The notes: generated by a model from the letters alone, not told the origin. Positions 43,101 through 51,136 are shown, numbered from the stretch's first letter. The stretch is 64,000 nucleotides of DNA from Sphingobacteriales bacterium (GCA_018262795.1 JADFDM010000009.1:148692-212691), one strand, 5' to 3'. Made by a program: numbers and translations.

Positions 43101-45074
43101 TTGGGCAACGAGTTGATTGGTGACGTGAATGTGGAAACTACCTTGAATGATGCCGCTAAAAGAATTGACATCTATGCCTCGGTCAAGAGTATCAATAATA
43201 ACTTAGAGGCGAAGGGCTATCTCTCCATTGACCCTTTGCATCCCGATTTGAATATTGAGGTGGACGGCAAAAGGGTAGGAATCAACTTTCTCAACTACGA
43301 GTTTTTTGACAAGTATGTAAAGAACTGTCGCGGTCATGCCGTCATTCATGCTACGGTGTATGGCAATCCCAAAAAACCATTGCTGAAAGGAGATGTATTA
43401 TTAGTAGATGATACGGTCACTGTTTCTTTCCTCAACACCACTTATCATCTCAGTAATCAAAAAGCATTGTTAGATGAGCACGGGTTTAACTTCGGCAACC
43501 ATCTGGAAGTTCACGATGAGAAAAATAATACGCTCATCGCTTCCGGGCGCATTAACCACGAAAGCTTTCGGCAATTTGAATTAGACTTAACTGCGAATGC
43601 TTACAATGCTCAATTTTTAAATACCACCGAAAAGCAGAGTCCGTTTTTCTATGGGGTGGGCTATGGGGATGGCAACGTAACTTTCAAAGGCCCCATCAGC
43701 ACGCCAAAGATTGAAGCCTATGCAAAAACGGCTCCGGGCACTTGGTGCCACTTGCCCATCACTACCTCTTACGAAACCAACAAGTATTCTTTCTATCACT
43801 TTGTAGATAAGGATAGTTTGGTGCGACAAACTTTGGTGAACAACATCAAAATAAAAGGAGTTGATTTTATCCTGAAATTAGACATCACCCCCGATGCGCG
43901 CATGGACATTATTCTCGATCCGGTTTCGGGAGACTTACTCACCAGCTATGGCTCCGGAAATTTGAAAATTGAAATTCCGCAAACAGGTGGTATCTCTATT
44001 TACGGAGTATATGAAATAGATCATGGAAATTATCTGTTCACGCTTCAGAGTGTGGTGAACAAACGCTTTGAAATCAGCAAAGGCGGTACCATCAGTTTTA
44101 CCGGCCCGGTGTATAAGGCGGCTTTGAATGTAGATGCGGTATATCAGTTGCGCTCTTCGGTCACCGACCTTCTTAGTAACCTCATCTCCTCCGGCACCGA
44201 TAATTCAGGCAATGGCTCGCAAAGCCAGTTGGCCTCTGCAGCCCAAAGCCGTATTCCAATTCAATTATTGCTGAAACTGAGTGGCGTGTTGGAAAAACCA
44301 AATGTTTCTTTCGACATTAAAGCCATTGACCCCGACCCCTCTATAAAAAGTTATGTAGAGCAGCAGTTGGCTTTATTGAAAAATAATGAGAGTGAACTCA
44401 ATAAGCAGGTGTTTGGTTTATTGGTGATGAATCGCTTTCTGCCACAATCTACCACCACTTCGGGGGCTATCGTTAATTCCAGTTATTTGGGAGGCACCGC
44501 TACCAACACCGTGAGCGAATTTCTTTCTTCACAGCTTTCCAATTATATCAGCAACCTGCTCGACTATGCACAGGTAAAAAATCTCGACTTCAACATTCGC
44601 TATCGGCAGTACGACCAAGCCACCACACAGGCCGATCCAACCTCCAACCAACCCATATTTGACACCAGAAGGGAATTGCAGTTAGCGTTGGAACAACGCT
44701 TGCTTAACAATCGGCTTATCATTAATGCAGGGGGAAATCTCGATTTCGGAAATAACACCATCACCGAAAATGGAAATAATACCCAATCAGGAGCCAAAGC
44801 TGTGATTCCCACCGGTGACTTTCAGATTGAATATCTCTTAACTCCCGATGGCACTTGGCGCGCCAAGGCTTTCAATAGAACCAATTACGACTATTTCAAC
44901 TCGCGGAATAACAACAAAACTGGTATTGGTATTTCGTATCGGAAGGACTTTGACAAGGCGGCTGATTTGTTTCATATTAATAGGAAGAAACCGAAGAAAT
45001 CGAAGAAGCCGGTTTCGGCAAAGGACGAAAAATCCCCTCCACAAAATACCGCGCCTGCCCCCAAGCAGGAATAG
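40197..45074 (+). CDS. tamB: TamB-like translocation/assembly protein (AsmA-like giant)
   Basis: 1625 residues. N-terminal membrane anchor (residues 7-27), then a long beta-strand-rich AsmA/TamB-like lipid-groove region, and a C-terminal TamB domain from about 1225 (MDIILDPVSGDLLTSYGSGNLKIEIPQTGG, GNYLFTLQSVVNKRFEISKGGTISFTGP). A Lys/Pro-rich tail ends it (KKPKKSKKPVSAKDEKSPPQ). The family bridges inner and outer membranes and moves phospholipids or assists outer-membrane assembly. The start codon is TTG (40197): an in-frame TAA lies at 40185 and no ATG falls between. It is divergent from tsaD with only 57 bp between. Confidence 0.92.
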   Translation: MGKRIAKWSLLSLLVLALLVTAFFTALRFPTFQTFLAQRATDILSSKLDTKVYIDKVKIQFFNQADFVGFYLEDLNQDTLIYAGDLHLKFKVFDLLKKNITISSITLNRAQVRLFRDSTGEHLNLTDVFKKLQNPEAVKKDTSTSAPFAWKIDLDQVQLSQTDFRYRDEKAHTNITVWVPTCDIATKDFDLKNNRIAFRSIRIDGVNVGIELAKREKRTDEDTTGEFHFLPKGPLITFDEFALTNARFHMTDHNSDTILPKGMDFKHLDISGINLLAEKGAVVTDTIFASVTKLTAMDRSGFAVKNLSTEARVSVNDITLKNLDIKTRDSHITNYLSFRYDHFRDFKDFLNKVTITANLRKSELSLKDLNYFVRNLEKVQHNKLAISGEVSGKVNNLRGKNLEVRTATASIFKGDFFTKGLPNIYETSLNLRVERLATTANDLKRIYPAIKFPPNLERLGVIHYSGSLDGFVTDFVSNGKAKTDIGSATTDINFKYDKKRNKSSYSGNLALNDFDLGKYFGDEKDLGTISMNTQIKGGGLTLESLHADLVGNISSMTLKGYEYKDIKINGSVVQKSFNGKLSVRDQYLDMDFDGKVDLTQKIPEFDFSAGIHKAILQKLNLTKTNFSFAANVNSNFRGSNLEDLVGTIRIANAQFVRDSIVAYINYLTLDADFIEGGQKKLKLSSEVADGELVGHFSVKELPEALINFAKYTFTRNFVDTSHLAPQDFTVDVRIYDPRNLTRIIVPSFTHIENTRLTGEFSSINHRLHLTAYSPDFQIGNLHFREANIDADAENTALDFTATLAKLYNGDSLMIDTAAFTAKTQENGDVKFNMLATDKRQFNYGNITAYLTPLRGKSILRIDPSDVKLANNNWHFNEGNKIQIEGKRITTNDLTFSSADQTVYISSYLKNDTSTSIKLTLDNTSISDFTGIFTTKMRQLHGNINGKLTVEDVFYKPKVFADLVVDEFKLGNELIGDVNVETTLNDAAKRIDIYASVKSINNNLEAKGYLSIDPLHPDLNIEVDGKRVGINFLNYEFFDKYVKNCRGHAVIHATVYGNPKKPLLKGDVLLVDDTVTVSFLNTTYHLSNQKALLDEHGFNFGNHLEVHDEKNNTLIASGRINHESFRQFELDLTANAYNAQFLNTTEKQSPFFYGVGYGDGNVTFKGPISTPKIEAYAKTAPGTWCHLPITTSYETNKYSFYHFVDKDSLVRQTLVNNIKIKGVDFILKLDITPDARMDIILDPVSGDLLTSYGSGNLKIEIPQTGGISIYGVYEIDHGNYLFTLQSVVNKRFEISKGGTISFTGPVYKAALNVDAVYQLRSSVTDLLSNLISSGTDNSGNGSQSQLASAAQSRIPIQLLLKLSGVLEKPNVSFDIKAIDPDPSIKSYVEQQLALLKNNESELNKQVFGLLVMNRFLPQSTTTSGAIVNSSYLGGTATNTVSEFLSSQLSNYISNLLDYAQVKNLDFNIRYRQYDQATTQADPTSNQPIFDTRRELQLALEQRLLNNRLIINAGGNLDFGNNTITENGNNTQSGAKAVIPTGDFQIEYLLTPDGTWRAKAFNRTNYDYFNSRNNNKTGIGISYRKDFDKAADLFHINRKKPKKSKKPVSAKDEKSPPQNTAPAPKQE

Positions 45075-45164
45075 GACTTCCGCTTTCCCCTTTTGCTCTC
45101 TGTTCATCCCCAAGTTACCAAAATTCATCCCCCTATCACAGCCATCTGGTGCTTTTAAGAGTTC

Positions 45165-45340
45165 ACCTTTTAAGTAAAATTGTTAAGCTATTAGGTAAAT
45201 AAACTAAGTAAAATACTTAGCGGTGTAAGTTATTTACTTAAGTGGATGAGTAAATAGCTTTGTCAGATAAGCTAAAAACTTAGAAAACTAACTTTTTAAC
45301 TGAATCGAGTAAGTAAATAAGTGAGTCAGTTTACTGCTCA
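45165..45340. repeat. Cluster of TAAGTA-type direct and inverted repeats
   Basis: An AT-rich block with many copies of AAGTAAA/AGTAAATA and inverted pairs, including CTAAGTA-AAA-TACTTAG (45204-45220, perfect 7 bp) and TAAGT-TATTT-ACTTA (45226-45240). It lies in the long gap between the TamB-like gene and the TonB receptor gene. It could be protein-binding or decayed repeat sequence; no gene is present in 45075-45657. Confidence 0.55.
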
Positions 45341-45420
45341 ACCAAGCTAATTCTATGCGAAAGAGAATCAAAAGAGACCCGCTTGGCAGAGGCAAACGCT
45401 TTAAGCCGCCCTTGCATATA

Positions 45421-45438
45421 GGGCACTTAACGGGCACT
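45421..45438. repeat. Tandem GGGCACT with 11-bp spacing
   Basis: GGGCACT at 45421-45427 and again at 45432-45438, one helical turn apart, upstream of the TonB receptor gene. Confidence 0.4.
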
Positions 45439-45592
45439 ATTTGACGGATACCAAACAGCAGCGCAACCTCCCTTGCCAAAGAAATCAAACCGGTTTAAGA
45501 ACTGTATCGCAGTAGTTGCGAAATCCAGTATGCCGAGGGTAGTGCTATTTTATTTTTGTATGGTTTTTAGTCCTTTAGGTTCTCTCCATTTT

Positions 45593-45612
45593 ATGACAAT
45601 TCCATGACAATT
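45593..45612. promoter_or_regulatory. Tandem direct repeat ATGACAATT, possible operator
   Basis: ATGACAATT at 45593-45601 and 45604-45612, offset by exactly 11 bp (one helical turn), about 30 bp upstream of the -7 box of the TonB receptor. The layout suggests a regulator binding on one DNA face. Confidence 0.4.
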
Positions 45613-45640
45613 GGCCTTCTCTAATACCATTCAATCAGCT

Positions 45641-45648
45641 TATGTTTG
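45641..45648 (+). promoter_or_regulatory. -7 promoter box (TATGTTTG) of the TonB receptor gene
   Basis: Exact TAnnTTTG, 9 nt upstream of the ATG at 45658. It shows that a TTG at 45646 (inside the box) is not the start. Confidence 0.5.
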
Positions 45649-45657
45649 CCCCCACAA

Positions 45658-47943
45658 ATGGCTGGAGATACGCGCATTCACAGTTGGGCACTAATAGGCC
45701 TAACATTGGTTTTCAGCATTCAAACTGTTTTAGCGAAAGAATCGGGCAGTGCCTCGGTTTCGGTAATTAAAAAGGACGATGGCAAGCCATTGGTGGATGC
45801 AATCGTAAAAGTAATTCCACTTGATTCGGCAAACATGAATTTGAAAGATCACATAGGCTTCACCAATGCTTCGGGGGAATACGATTTCGCTTTTCGCAAG
45901 CCGGTAGTTATCCAAATTTCTCATCTCGGATACACCACCCTTACCGATACGATTTACTCCTCAGCGCGCAAAACTTACACCATCAGCTATGCCTCGAAAG
46001 AGGTAAAAGATGTAGTGATTACCGGGCAATATTCCCCCAACAGCATTCAAAATTCAGTGTACGAAGTGAAGGTGTTAAGCGCTGAAACTCTGAAAGCAAA
46101 AGGCGCTAATAATCTGAGAGAAGCGCTGCAAAATGAACTGCATATTGACTTGGGGCAAGATCAGGTTTTCGGAAGCAACGTGAGCATCAATGGAATTTCG
46201 GGCGAAGGCGTAAAGATTATGGTGGACGGGGTGCCCATTGTAGGTCGCTTAGATGGAAAATTGGATTTAAGTCAGATAAACCTCAACAACATTGAGCGGA
46301 TTGAAATTGTGGAAGGGCCGCTCTCGGTGATTTACGGAACCGATGCGATGGGTGGAGTCATCAACATCATCACTAAAACTTTTCAGGAGCAAAGAGTTAA
46401 CCTCAATCTGAAAGGCTATTATGAATCGGTGGGGCAGTATAATATTGAACTAAACACCGGCTTCGCTTTTAAGAAAAATCAAATTTATCTCAGTGGGGGA
46501 AGAAATTTCTTTGATGGCTACACCACCTTGGATTCTATTCCCCGCTATCAGGAATGGAAACCCAAAGAGCAATATTTTGCCGATGCCAAATACATTTATG
46601 GCGGCAACCGTTTTCGTTTTACCGCCTCCGCTTCGTTCTTTCGCGAGTTGATGTTGAATCGCAGCGCCCCGAAGCAAACCCTATCGTATGACAATGCCGA
46701 TACTACCTGGACTTACCGGGGTGATGATATAAAATACCTCACTTATCGTCCGCGAGCGGCTGTCTCTTTCATGTATCGCTTCAAAGAAGATTATCAGTTG
46801 GATGTGTTGGCGGCCTATTCCGGTTTTTTTCGCTTCACCAATAAATATTACAAAAACTTAGTGACCGGGCAGGAGCATTTGGTAAACGATCCCGAAGTGC
46901 AGGATACCGCCCGCTATCACGAAGTGCTGGCGCGCGCAACATACAGCATGCCTGCTTGGAAAAACCGTATCAACTTCCAGTTTGGCATTGAAACCAATCA
47001 AGAATTTACCAAGCAAAGCCATATTAAAAGCGGTGAACAAAAAGAGGCAGATTATGCCGCTTTTGGAAGTGTACGACTTTCGGTAGTGAAAGGATTGGAT
47101 ATACAGCCCGCCATACGAGTGGTTTACAATACCCGCTACCGCGTGCCGCTGATTCCTTCGGTGAATGTGAAATACGGTTACAAAGATTTTTTTGTGATTC
47201 GCGCTTCTTACGGTCGGGGTTACAGAGCGCCTTCCCTAAAAGAACTTTACATGGTGTTCTTTGATTCGAACCATGCTATTAAAGGGAATGATCAGTTAGT
47301 GCCGGAGAATGGACACACCGGCAATTTGTCGGTAAACGGATACATCAACAAAGGCCGGCACAAGGTGCATTTGAGTGCCTCTGCGTTCTATAACAATATC
47401 AACGACAAAATTGATTTTGCCATTTACAGCGCGCCATTTCCCCCCGATACTTACCAGTATTTCAATCTGAAAAAATACATCACCTACGGAGGAAATGTAG
47501 GGCTTGGTTATACATGGAAACGCCTGTCGTTTAATACTTCGGTATTACTCACCAAATACGAACTGAGCAATTTGCACAACGGCTCTGATAGAGTAAAAAC
47601 CTTTAGCCCCGATTTTATTGCATCTGCCTCTTACCTCATCCCCAAAGCCGAAATCGGCATCAACGTGTTTTATAAATACGATGGTGCAAAACCGCTTTAC
47701 AGTGTCAGCAACAGCATACAGGCCGGTTCCAGGGGTGCTTACCACATGCTCGACCTATCGCTATCGCGAAACTTCTGGAAAGACCGCATACAAGTAGTGG
47801 TAGGAGGGAAGAACCTGATAGGCGTAAAAGATGTTACGACCACAGGCGTTGAAGCGGTCGGGCATAATTTCGACCCCAACTTGGCAAACGTTGGTTGGGG
47901 GCGCACCTTTTTCACCACCTTAATACTGCATTTCAGCAAATAA
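45658..47943 (+). CDS. TonB-dependent outer-membrane receptor (HmuR-like)
   Basis: 761 residues. Signal peptide (about 1-26), a carboxypeptidase-regulatory-like domain (about 30-105, SVIKKDDGKPLVDAIVKV), plug domain (about 115-225, NNLREALQNELHIDLGQ, IMVDGVPIVGR, IERIEIVEGPLSVIYGTDAMGGVINIITK) and a 22-stranded barrel ending TTLILHFSK. Two barrel loops contain RASYGRGYRAPSLKELY, a segment resembling the YRAP region of heme receptors. The next gene, 5 nt on, encodes an HmuY-like lipoprotein, so the pair probably imports heme or a similar iron ligand. The start is set at 45658 because of the upstream -7 box. Confidence 0.88.
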   Translation: MAGDTRIHSWALIGLTLVFSIQTVLAKESGSASVSVIKKDDGKPLVDAIVKVIPLDSANMNLKDHIGFTNASGEYDFAFRKPVVIQISHLGYTTLTDTIYSSARKTYTISYASKEVKDVVITGQYSPNSIQNSVYEVKVLSAETLKAKGANNLREALQNELHIDLGQDQVFGSNVSINGISGEGVKIMVDGVPIVGRLDGKLDLSQINLNNIERIEIVEGPLSVIYGTDAMGGVINIITKTFQEQRVNLNLKGYYESVGQYNIELNTGFAFKKNQIYLSGGRNFFDGYTTLDSIPRYQEWKPKEQYFADAKYIYGGNRFRFTASASFFRELMLNRSAPKQTLSYDNADTTWTYRGDDIKYLTYRPRAAVSFMYRFKEDYQLDVLAAYSGFFRFTNKYYKNLVTGQEHLVNDPEVQDTARYHEVLARATYSMPAWKNRINFQFGIETNQEFTKQSHIKSGEQKEADYAAFGSVRLSVVKGLDIQPAIRVVYNTRYRVPLIPSVNVKYGYKDFFVIRASYGRGYRAPSLKELYMVFFDSNHAIKGNDQLVPENGHTGNLSVNGYINKGRHKVHLSASAFYNNINDKIDFAIYSAPFPPDTYQYFNLKKYITYGGNVGLGYTWKRLSFNTSVLLTKYELSNLHNGSDRVKTFSPDFIASASYLIPKAEIGINVFYKYDGAKPLYSVSNSIQAGSRGAYHMLDLSLSRNFWKDRIQVVVGGKNLIGVKDVTTTGVEAVGHNFDPNLANVGWGRTFFTTLILHFSK

Positions 47944-47948
47944 TATTT

Positions 47949-49004
47949 ATGAATCAGAATCAAATTTTTAATCCCTCCGCCTCTGCGTTTAATCACTATT
48001 CCCTGTTGAATAAAAATTATTGGATAGGGGCGGCTTGTTTGCTATTTACTTTAAGCAGCTGTTTTAAAGAAAAGCCAATGGCTGCCCCACGTAATTTGGA
48101 GATGGGGCAAACGGCCATAATTGATATGGGGGCTGACTATGCCGATCAGTATTACTACAGTTTGGAAAGCAACAGCGTTGTCAGTTTCAATTCCCGCTTT
48201 GATTATGATTTGATGTTTGAATGCAGCGCCAACCGTTTCTACATCTGGCTGAATACGGCCAAGTTTATGTCCGTTATTCGCACCGATAAAACAGACATCA
48301 GCCTCACCTCTATGGCCGATACTGCTTCTAAAAACTGGATGTATGAGTTGGGAGAATTTAGTGACGATTCCAATGCTATTGGGAATTGGTGGGCCACCTT
48401 TACCAGTCAACCTACTTCAAAAAATGAAGTTTACATTCTCAACCTCGGAGTGGACAATGACGGGAAGCAACTCGGCTTTGCAAAACTGCAAATACATGAC
48501 TTTAACGGTACCTCTTATTCTATTTCCTATGCCGAAGTAAACAGCCAGGAAATTCATTCTGCTTTGGTCACTAAAGACCCTACGCGCAACTATCGCTACT
48601 TCTCTTGCAGCGATGCCGGCAGAGTGGTGGATGGTATTGAGCCGGATAAATCGCAATGGGATTTATGCTTCACTCGCTTCAGCGTGGTATTTTACGAGCC
48701 GTATTACCTGCCCTATCAGGTCACAGGCGTTTTAAATAACCCTTCTAAAGTTTCTGCCTATCTTGATTCTACCTATACATTTAGCGATGTAAAGCTGGCC
48801 GATTTTGATGCCAACCGACTGCAAACTCGCAGAGATGTTATCGGCTATGAATTTAAACGCTACGAGTGGGGCGACTACGATACCAAAACCTGGTACACCT
48901 ACTTTATAAAAACCGGAGAAGATAAATTCTACAAACTGCGATTTCTCGACTTTAAAAAAGCGGGAATTTGGGGCTATCCTACCTTTGAGTATTACAGATT
49001 GTAG
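47949..49004 (+). CDS. HmuY family lipoprotein
   Basis: 351 residues. Signal segment (about 22-37) with lipobox TLSSC (Cys38). The mature protein has the HmuY layout: YADQYYYSLESNSVVSFNSRFDYDLMFEC, NWWATFTSQPTSKNEVYILNLG, DKSQWDLCFTRFSVVFY and TWYTYFIKTGEDKFYKLRFLDF. In P. gingivalis HmuY is a surface hemophore delivering heme to the TonB receptor HmuR encoded beside it. Here it follows the receptor by 5 nt. An in-frame ATG at 47895 within the receptor gene is not used because it gives no signal peptide. Confidence 0.82.
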   Translation: MNQNQIFNPSASAFNHYSLLNKNYWIGAACLLFTLSSCFKEKPMAAPRNLEMGQTAIIDMGADYADQYYYSLESNSVVSFNSRFDYDLMFECSANRFYIWLNTAKFMSVIRTDKTDISLTSMADTASKNWMYELGEFSDDSNAIGNWWATFTSQPTSKNEVYILNLGVDNDGKQLGFAKLQIHDFNGTSYSISYAEVNSQEIHSALVTKDPTRNYRYFSCSDAGRVVDGIEPDKSQWDLCFTRFSVVFYEPYYLPYQVTGVLNNPSKVSAYLDSTYTFSDVKLADFDANRLQTRRDVIGYEFKRYEWGDYDTKTWYTYFIKTGEDKFYKLRFLDFKKAGIWGYPTFEYYRL

Positions 49005-49164
49005 AGAGCTTAATTTGAAGTCTAAATATTTTTCTTGACGAACTAATGATGCACGGTAACTATTTAAAAAGGGCGTAAAAAACCTTTACTACCCCGTTGT
49101 TACCGCTGCATTTATTCCCCCTTCCAGCTAATTTTCTTTCCCAAACATAATTTTAACAGTGATA

Positions 49165-49194
49165 TTGAAAATGTCATTTAGGATATTATCTTTG
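49165..49194 (+). promoter_or_regulatory. Complete Bacteroidota promoter of the cold-shock gene
   Basis: -33 TTG at 49165-49167 and -7 TATCTTTG at 49187-49194, separated by 19 nt, the consensus spacing. The predicted 5' UTR is about 24 nt before the ATG at 49226. Confidence 0.65.
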
Positions 49195-49225
49195 CTGCCT
49201 TATTAAAAATCACAATTAAAGTATC

Positions 49226-49417
49226 ATGCAAACAGGAACAGTAAAGTTTTTTAACCAGCAGAAAGGATTCGGGTTTATTAAAGAAGACAGCACCGGAACC
49301 GAGTATTTTGTACACGTATCAGGTTTGGTAAACCAAGTGAAAGATGGGGACCAAGTAACCTTTGAACTTAAAGAAGGAAAAAAGGGATTAAACGCAGTAG
49401 AAGTAAGACTGGCGTAA
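49226..49417 (+). CDS. Cold-shock domain protein
   Basis: 63 residues, a minimal CspA-type OB fold that binds single-stranded RNA/DNA as a chaperone. RNP1 is KGFGFI (13-18) and RNP2 YFVHVS (27-32; usually VFVH). The end LKEGKKGLNAVEVRLA is the usual last strand. Complete promoter upstream and a hairpin terminator downstream mark it as a single-gene unit. It has no long cold-sensing leader. Confidence 0.95.
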   Translation: MQTGTVKFFNQQKGFGFIKEDSTGTEYFVHVSGLVNQVKDGDQVTFELKEGKKGLNAVEVRLA

Positions 49418-49446
49418 GTTATATACCATTAACTACTTTTTATCCG

Positions 49447-49476
49447 GAGTCCCGCCACAAGGTGGGACTCTTTTTC
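49447..49476 (+). terminator. Intrinsic terminator after the cold-shock gene
   Basis: 10-bp stem GAGTCCCGCC (49447-49456), ACAA loop, GGTGGGACTC (49461-49470; one G-U pair), followed by TTTTT. Confidence 0.9.
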
Positions 49477-49523
49477 TGTACTGAATTCATCTTTTCTCAA
49501 CGCTCTTCTCTTCGGGAAGTTTT

Positions 49524-49531
49524 TAATTTCA
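49524..49531 (+). promoter_or_regulatory. -7-like box (TAATTTCA) of the flavin reductase gene
   Basis: Two mismatches to TAnnTTTG, 4 nt upstream of the ATG at 49536. Confidence 0.3.
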
Positions 49532-49535
49532 CTTT

Positions 49536-50204
49536 ATGAACAAATACGTTGTAAAAATTCTGGAAGCCTCATTTATAAATGATGATGTGAAGCGCTTTGT
49601 AGTAGAAAAACCGCAGGGCTATACATTTATTCCGGGACAGGCTACTGAAGTATCTATCAACTTACCCGAGTGGACGTTGAAACTTCGCCCTTTCACTTTT
49701 ACCAGCCTCACCAAATGGGAGCACTTAGAGTTTATGATTAAAATTTATCGCGACCACGAAGGAGTGACCAAAAAGTTAGAGCAGATGAATGCAGGCGAAG
49801 AGTTGATACTGCACGATGTATTTGGGGCAATCACTTATAAAGGACCGGGCGTATTTATAGCCGGGGGATCCGGCATTACTCCCTTTATCGCCATCTTCCG
49901 CGACTTGTTTAAACGGAAACAATTATTTGGCAACAAGCTCATCTTCTCTAACAAAACTTCGCATGATGTGATTATGGAAGCCGAGCTTACAGAAATGTTG
50001 GGCGATAAGTTTATCAAAGTCTTTACGCGCGAAAATGTAATCGGCTATTTAGATAGGCGCATTGGGCGCGATTTCCTGATTCGGAATATTGCTGATTTCA
50101 GCAAGGAGTTCTACGTTTGCGGGCCCGATAATTTTGTGAAAAGTATCAGCGCCATTTTACTCGAACTGGGGGTTCAGCCGGAGATGCTCGTAGTGGAACA
50201 ATGA
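49536..50204 (+). CDS. FAD/NAD(P)H-binding oxidoreductase (ferredoxin-NADP reductase fold)
   Basis: 222 residues. The FAD motif RPFTFTS is at 51-57, the nucleotide loop is GGSGITPFIAIFRDL (about 109-123), and the C-terminal NAD(P)H motif is YVCGPDNFVKSI (about 192-203). It has no ferredoxin or globin domain fused, so it is a stand-alone flavin reductase/flavodoxin reductase type. The electron acceptor is not known. Confidence 0.88.
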   Translation: MNKYVVKILEASFINDDVKRFVVEKPQGYTFIPGQATEVSINLPEWTLKLRPFTFTSLTKWEHLEFMIKIYRDHEGVTKKLEQMNAGEELILHDVFGAITYKGPGVFIAGGSGITPFIAIFRDLFKRKQLFGNKLIFSNKTSHDVIMEAELTEMLGDKFIKVFTRENVIGYLDRRIGRDFLIRNIADFSKEFYVCGPDNFVKSISAILLELGVQPEMLVVEQ

Positions 50205-50243
50205 GATAACACTTTATAACCAAAACGGGATTTTCAAAAAAAG

Positions 50244-50251
50244 TATATTTG
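50244..50251 (+). promoter_or_regulatory. -7 promoter box (TATATTTG) of the DUF1573 lipoprotein-yajC unit
   Basis: Exact TAnnTTTG, 8 nt upstream of the ATG at 50260; nearly leaderless. Confidence 0.5.
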
Positions 50252-50259
50252 CCCCCGCT

Positions 50260-50697
50260 ATGAAAAAGATAATCACTATTGCTATTGTGCTGGCCTTAGC
50301 CACCGGCATATATTCCTGCCGCAAAAAAGGAGAAATGCCTCCCGAAATAAAGCTCGATGCCGAATTGCTGAAGGATACTACCACCATCGAATTTCTCGAC
50401 TCTACCACGGTATATTTCGACACCATCACCACAGGCGATAAATTTGAGCGCGATTTTCATTTTAAAAATACAGGCAATAAAAATCTGCTGATTTCCCGTG
50501 CCTTCGGCTCCTGTGGCTGCACCGTTCCCGAATACCCGAAAGAACCTTTAAAGCCGGGCGAAACCGGCAACATTCATGTTACCTTTAACTCATCGGGCAA
50601 GCATGGTGAGCAAAACAAATCGGTGACCGTTGTGTGTAATACCTTACAGCGAAATGAAATGCTTTATCTCAAAGGCTTTGTAAAAGATAAAGAGTAG
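50260..50697 (+). CDS. DUF1573 lipoprotein
   Basis: 145 residues. Lipoprotein signal with GIYSC (Cys20). The DUF1573 domain (about 48-142) has TITTGDKFERDFHFKNTGNKNLLISRAFGSCGCTVPEYP and GNIHVTFNSSGKHGEQNKSV. This is the lipid-anchored counterpart of the membrane-anchored paralogue at 38492-39064. It is 49 nt upstream of yajC and probably in one unit with it, as often seen in Bacteroidota. Function unknown. Confidence 0.88.
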   Translation: MKKIITIAIVLALATGIYSCRKKGEMPPEIKLDAELLKDTTTIEFLDSTTVYFDTITTGDKFERDFHFKNTGNKNLLISRAFGSCGCTVPEYPKEPLKPGETGNIHVTFNSSGKHGEQNKSVTVVCNTLQRNEMLYLKGFVKDKE

Positions 50698-50746
50698 TTG
50701 CCCGTCATTCGCATAGTCAATTTATTCCTAAACCCAAAATAGAAAC

Positions 50747-51052
50747 ATGGATCCAATAATTATTGTCTTTTACGGAGCCTTATTAGTCGTCATCTGGTTC
50801 TTCTTTATCCGCCCGCAAACCAAAAAAGCCAAAGAGCAAGCTAAGTTCACCAGCCAAATTGAGAAGGGTGACAAAGTAATTACCAGTGGAGGCATTCACG
50901 GAAAAATTTTAAAGATAGAGGACAACGGATCGCTGTTGCTCGAAATTGACAACAACGTAAAGATGAGAATTGAAAGATCGGCTATCTCGATGGATTTGAC
51001 TCAAAGCGTGTATGGTGCCGAGAAGAAAATCGCAGCAGGCGACAATAAGTAA
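50747..51052 (+). CDS. yajC: Preprotein translocase accessory subunit YajC
   Basis: 101 residues. One membrane helix (about 4-22, IIVFYGALLVVIWFFFIRPQ) followed by the conserved KKAKEQAKFTSQIEKGDKVITSGGIHGKI and a short basic-acidic tail. YajC joins SecDF and SecYEG and stimulates export. A 14-bp perfect inverted repeat follows the stop. Confidence 0.94.
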   Translation: MDPIIIVFYGALLVVIWFFFIRPQTKKAKEQAKFTSQIEKGDKVITSGGIHGKILKIEDNGSLLLEIDNNVKMRIERSAISMDLTQSVYGAEKKIAAGDNK

Positions 51053-51070
51053 CCCTTCATTTTTTTCGGA

Positions 51071-51108
51071 GAAGCGGCACTAAGAATACTATAACTTAGT
51101 GCCGCTTC
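51071..51108. terminator. 14-bp perfect inverted repeat downstream of yajC
   Basis: GAAGCGGCACTAAG (51071-51084), 10-nt loop, CTTAGTGCCGCTTC (51095-51108). It is strong as a hairpin but has no T-run on either strand, so a role in termination or mRNA stability is plausible but not certain. Confidence 0.6.
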
Positions 51109-51136
51109 GTTTATAGTGGTATAGAAACTACACACT

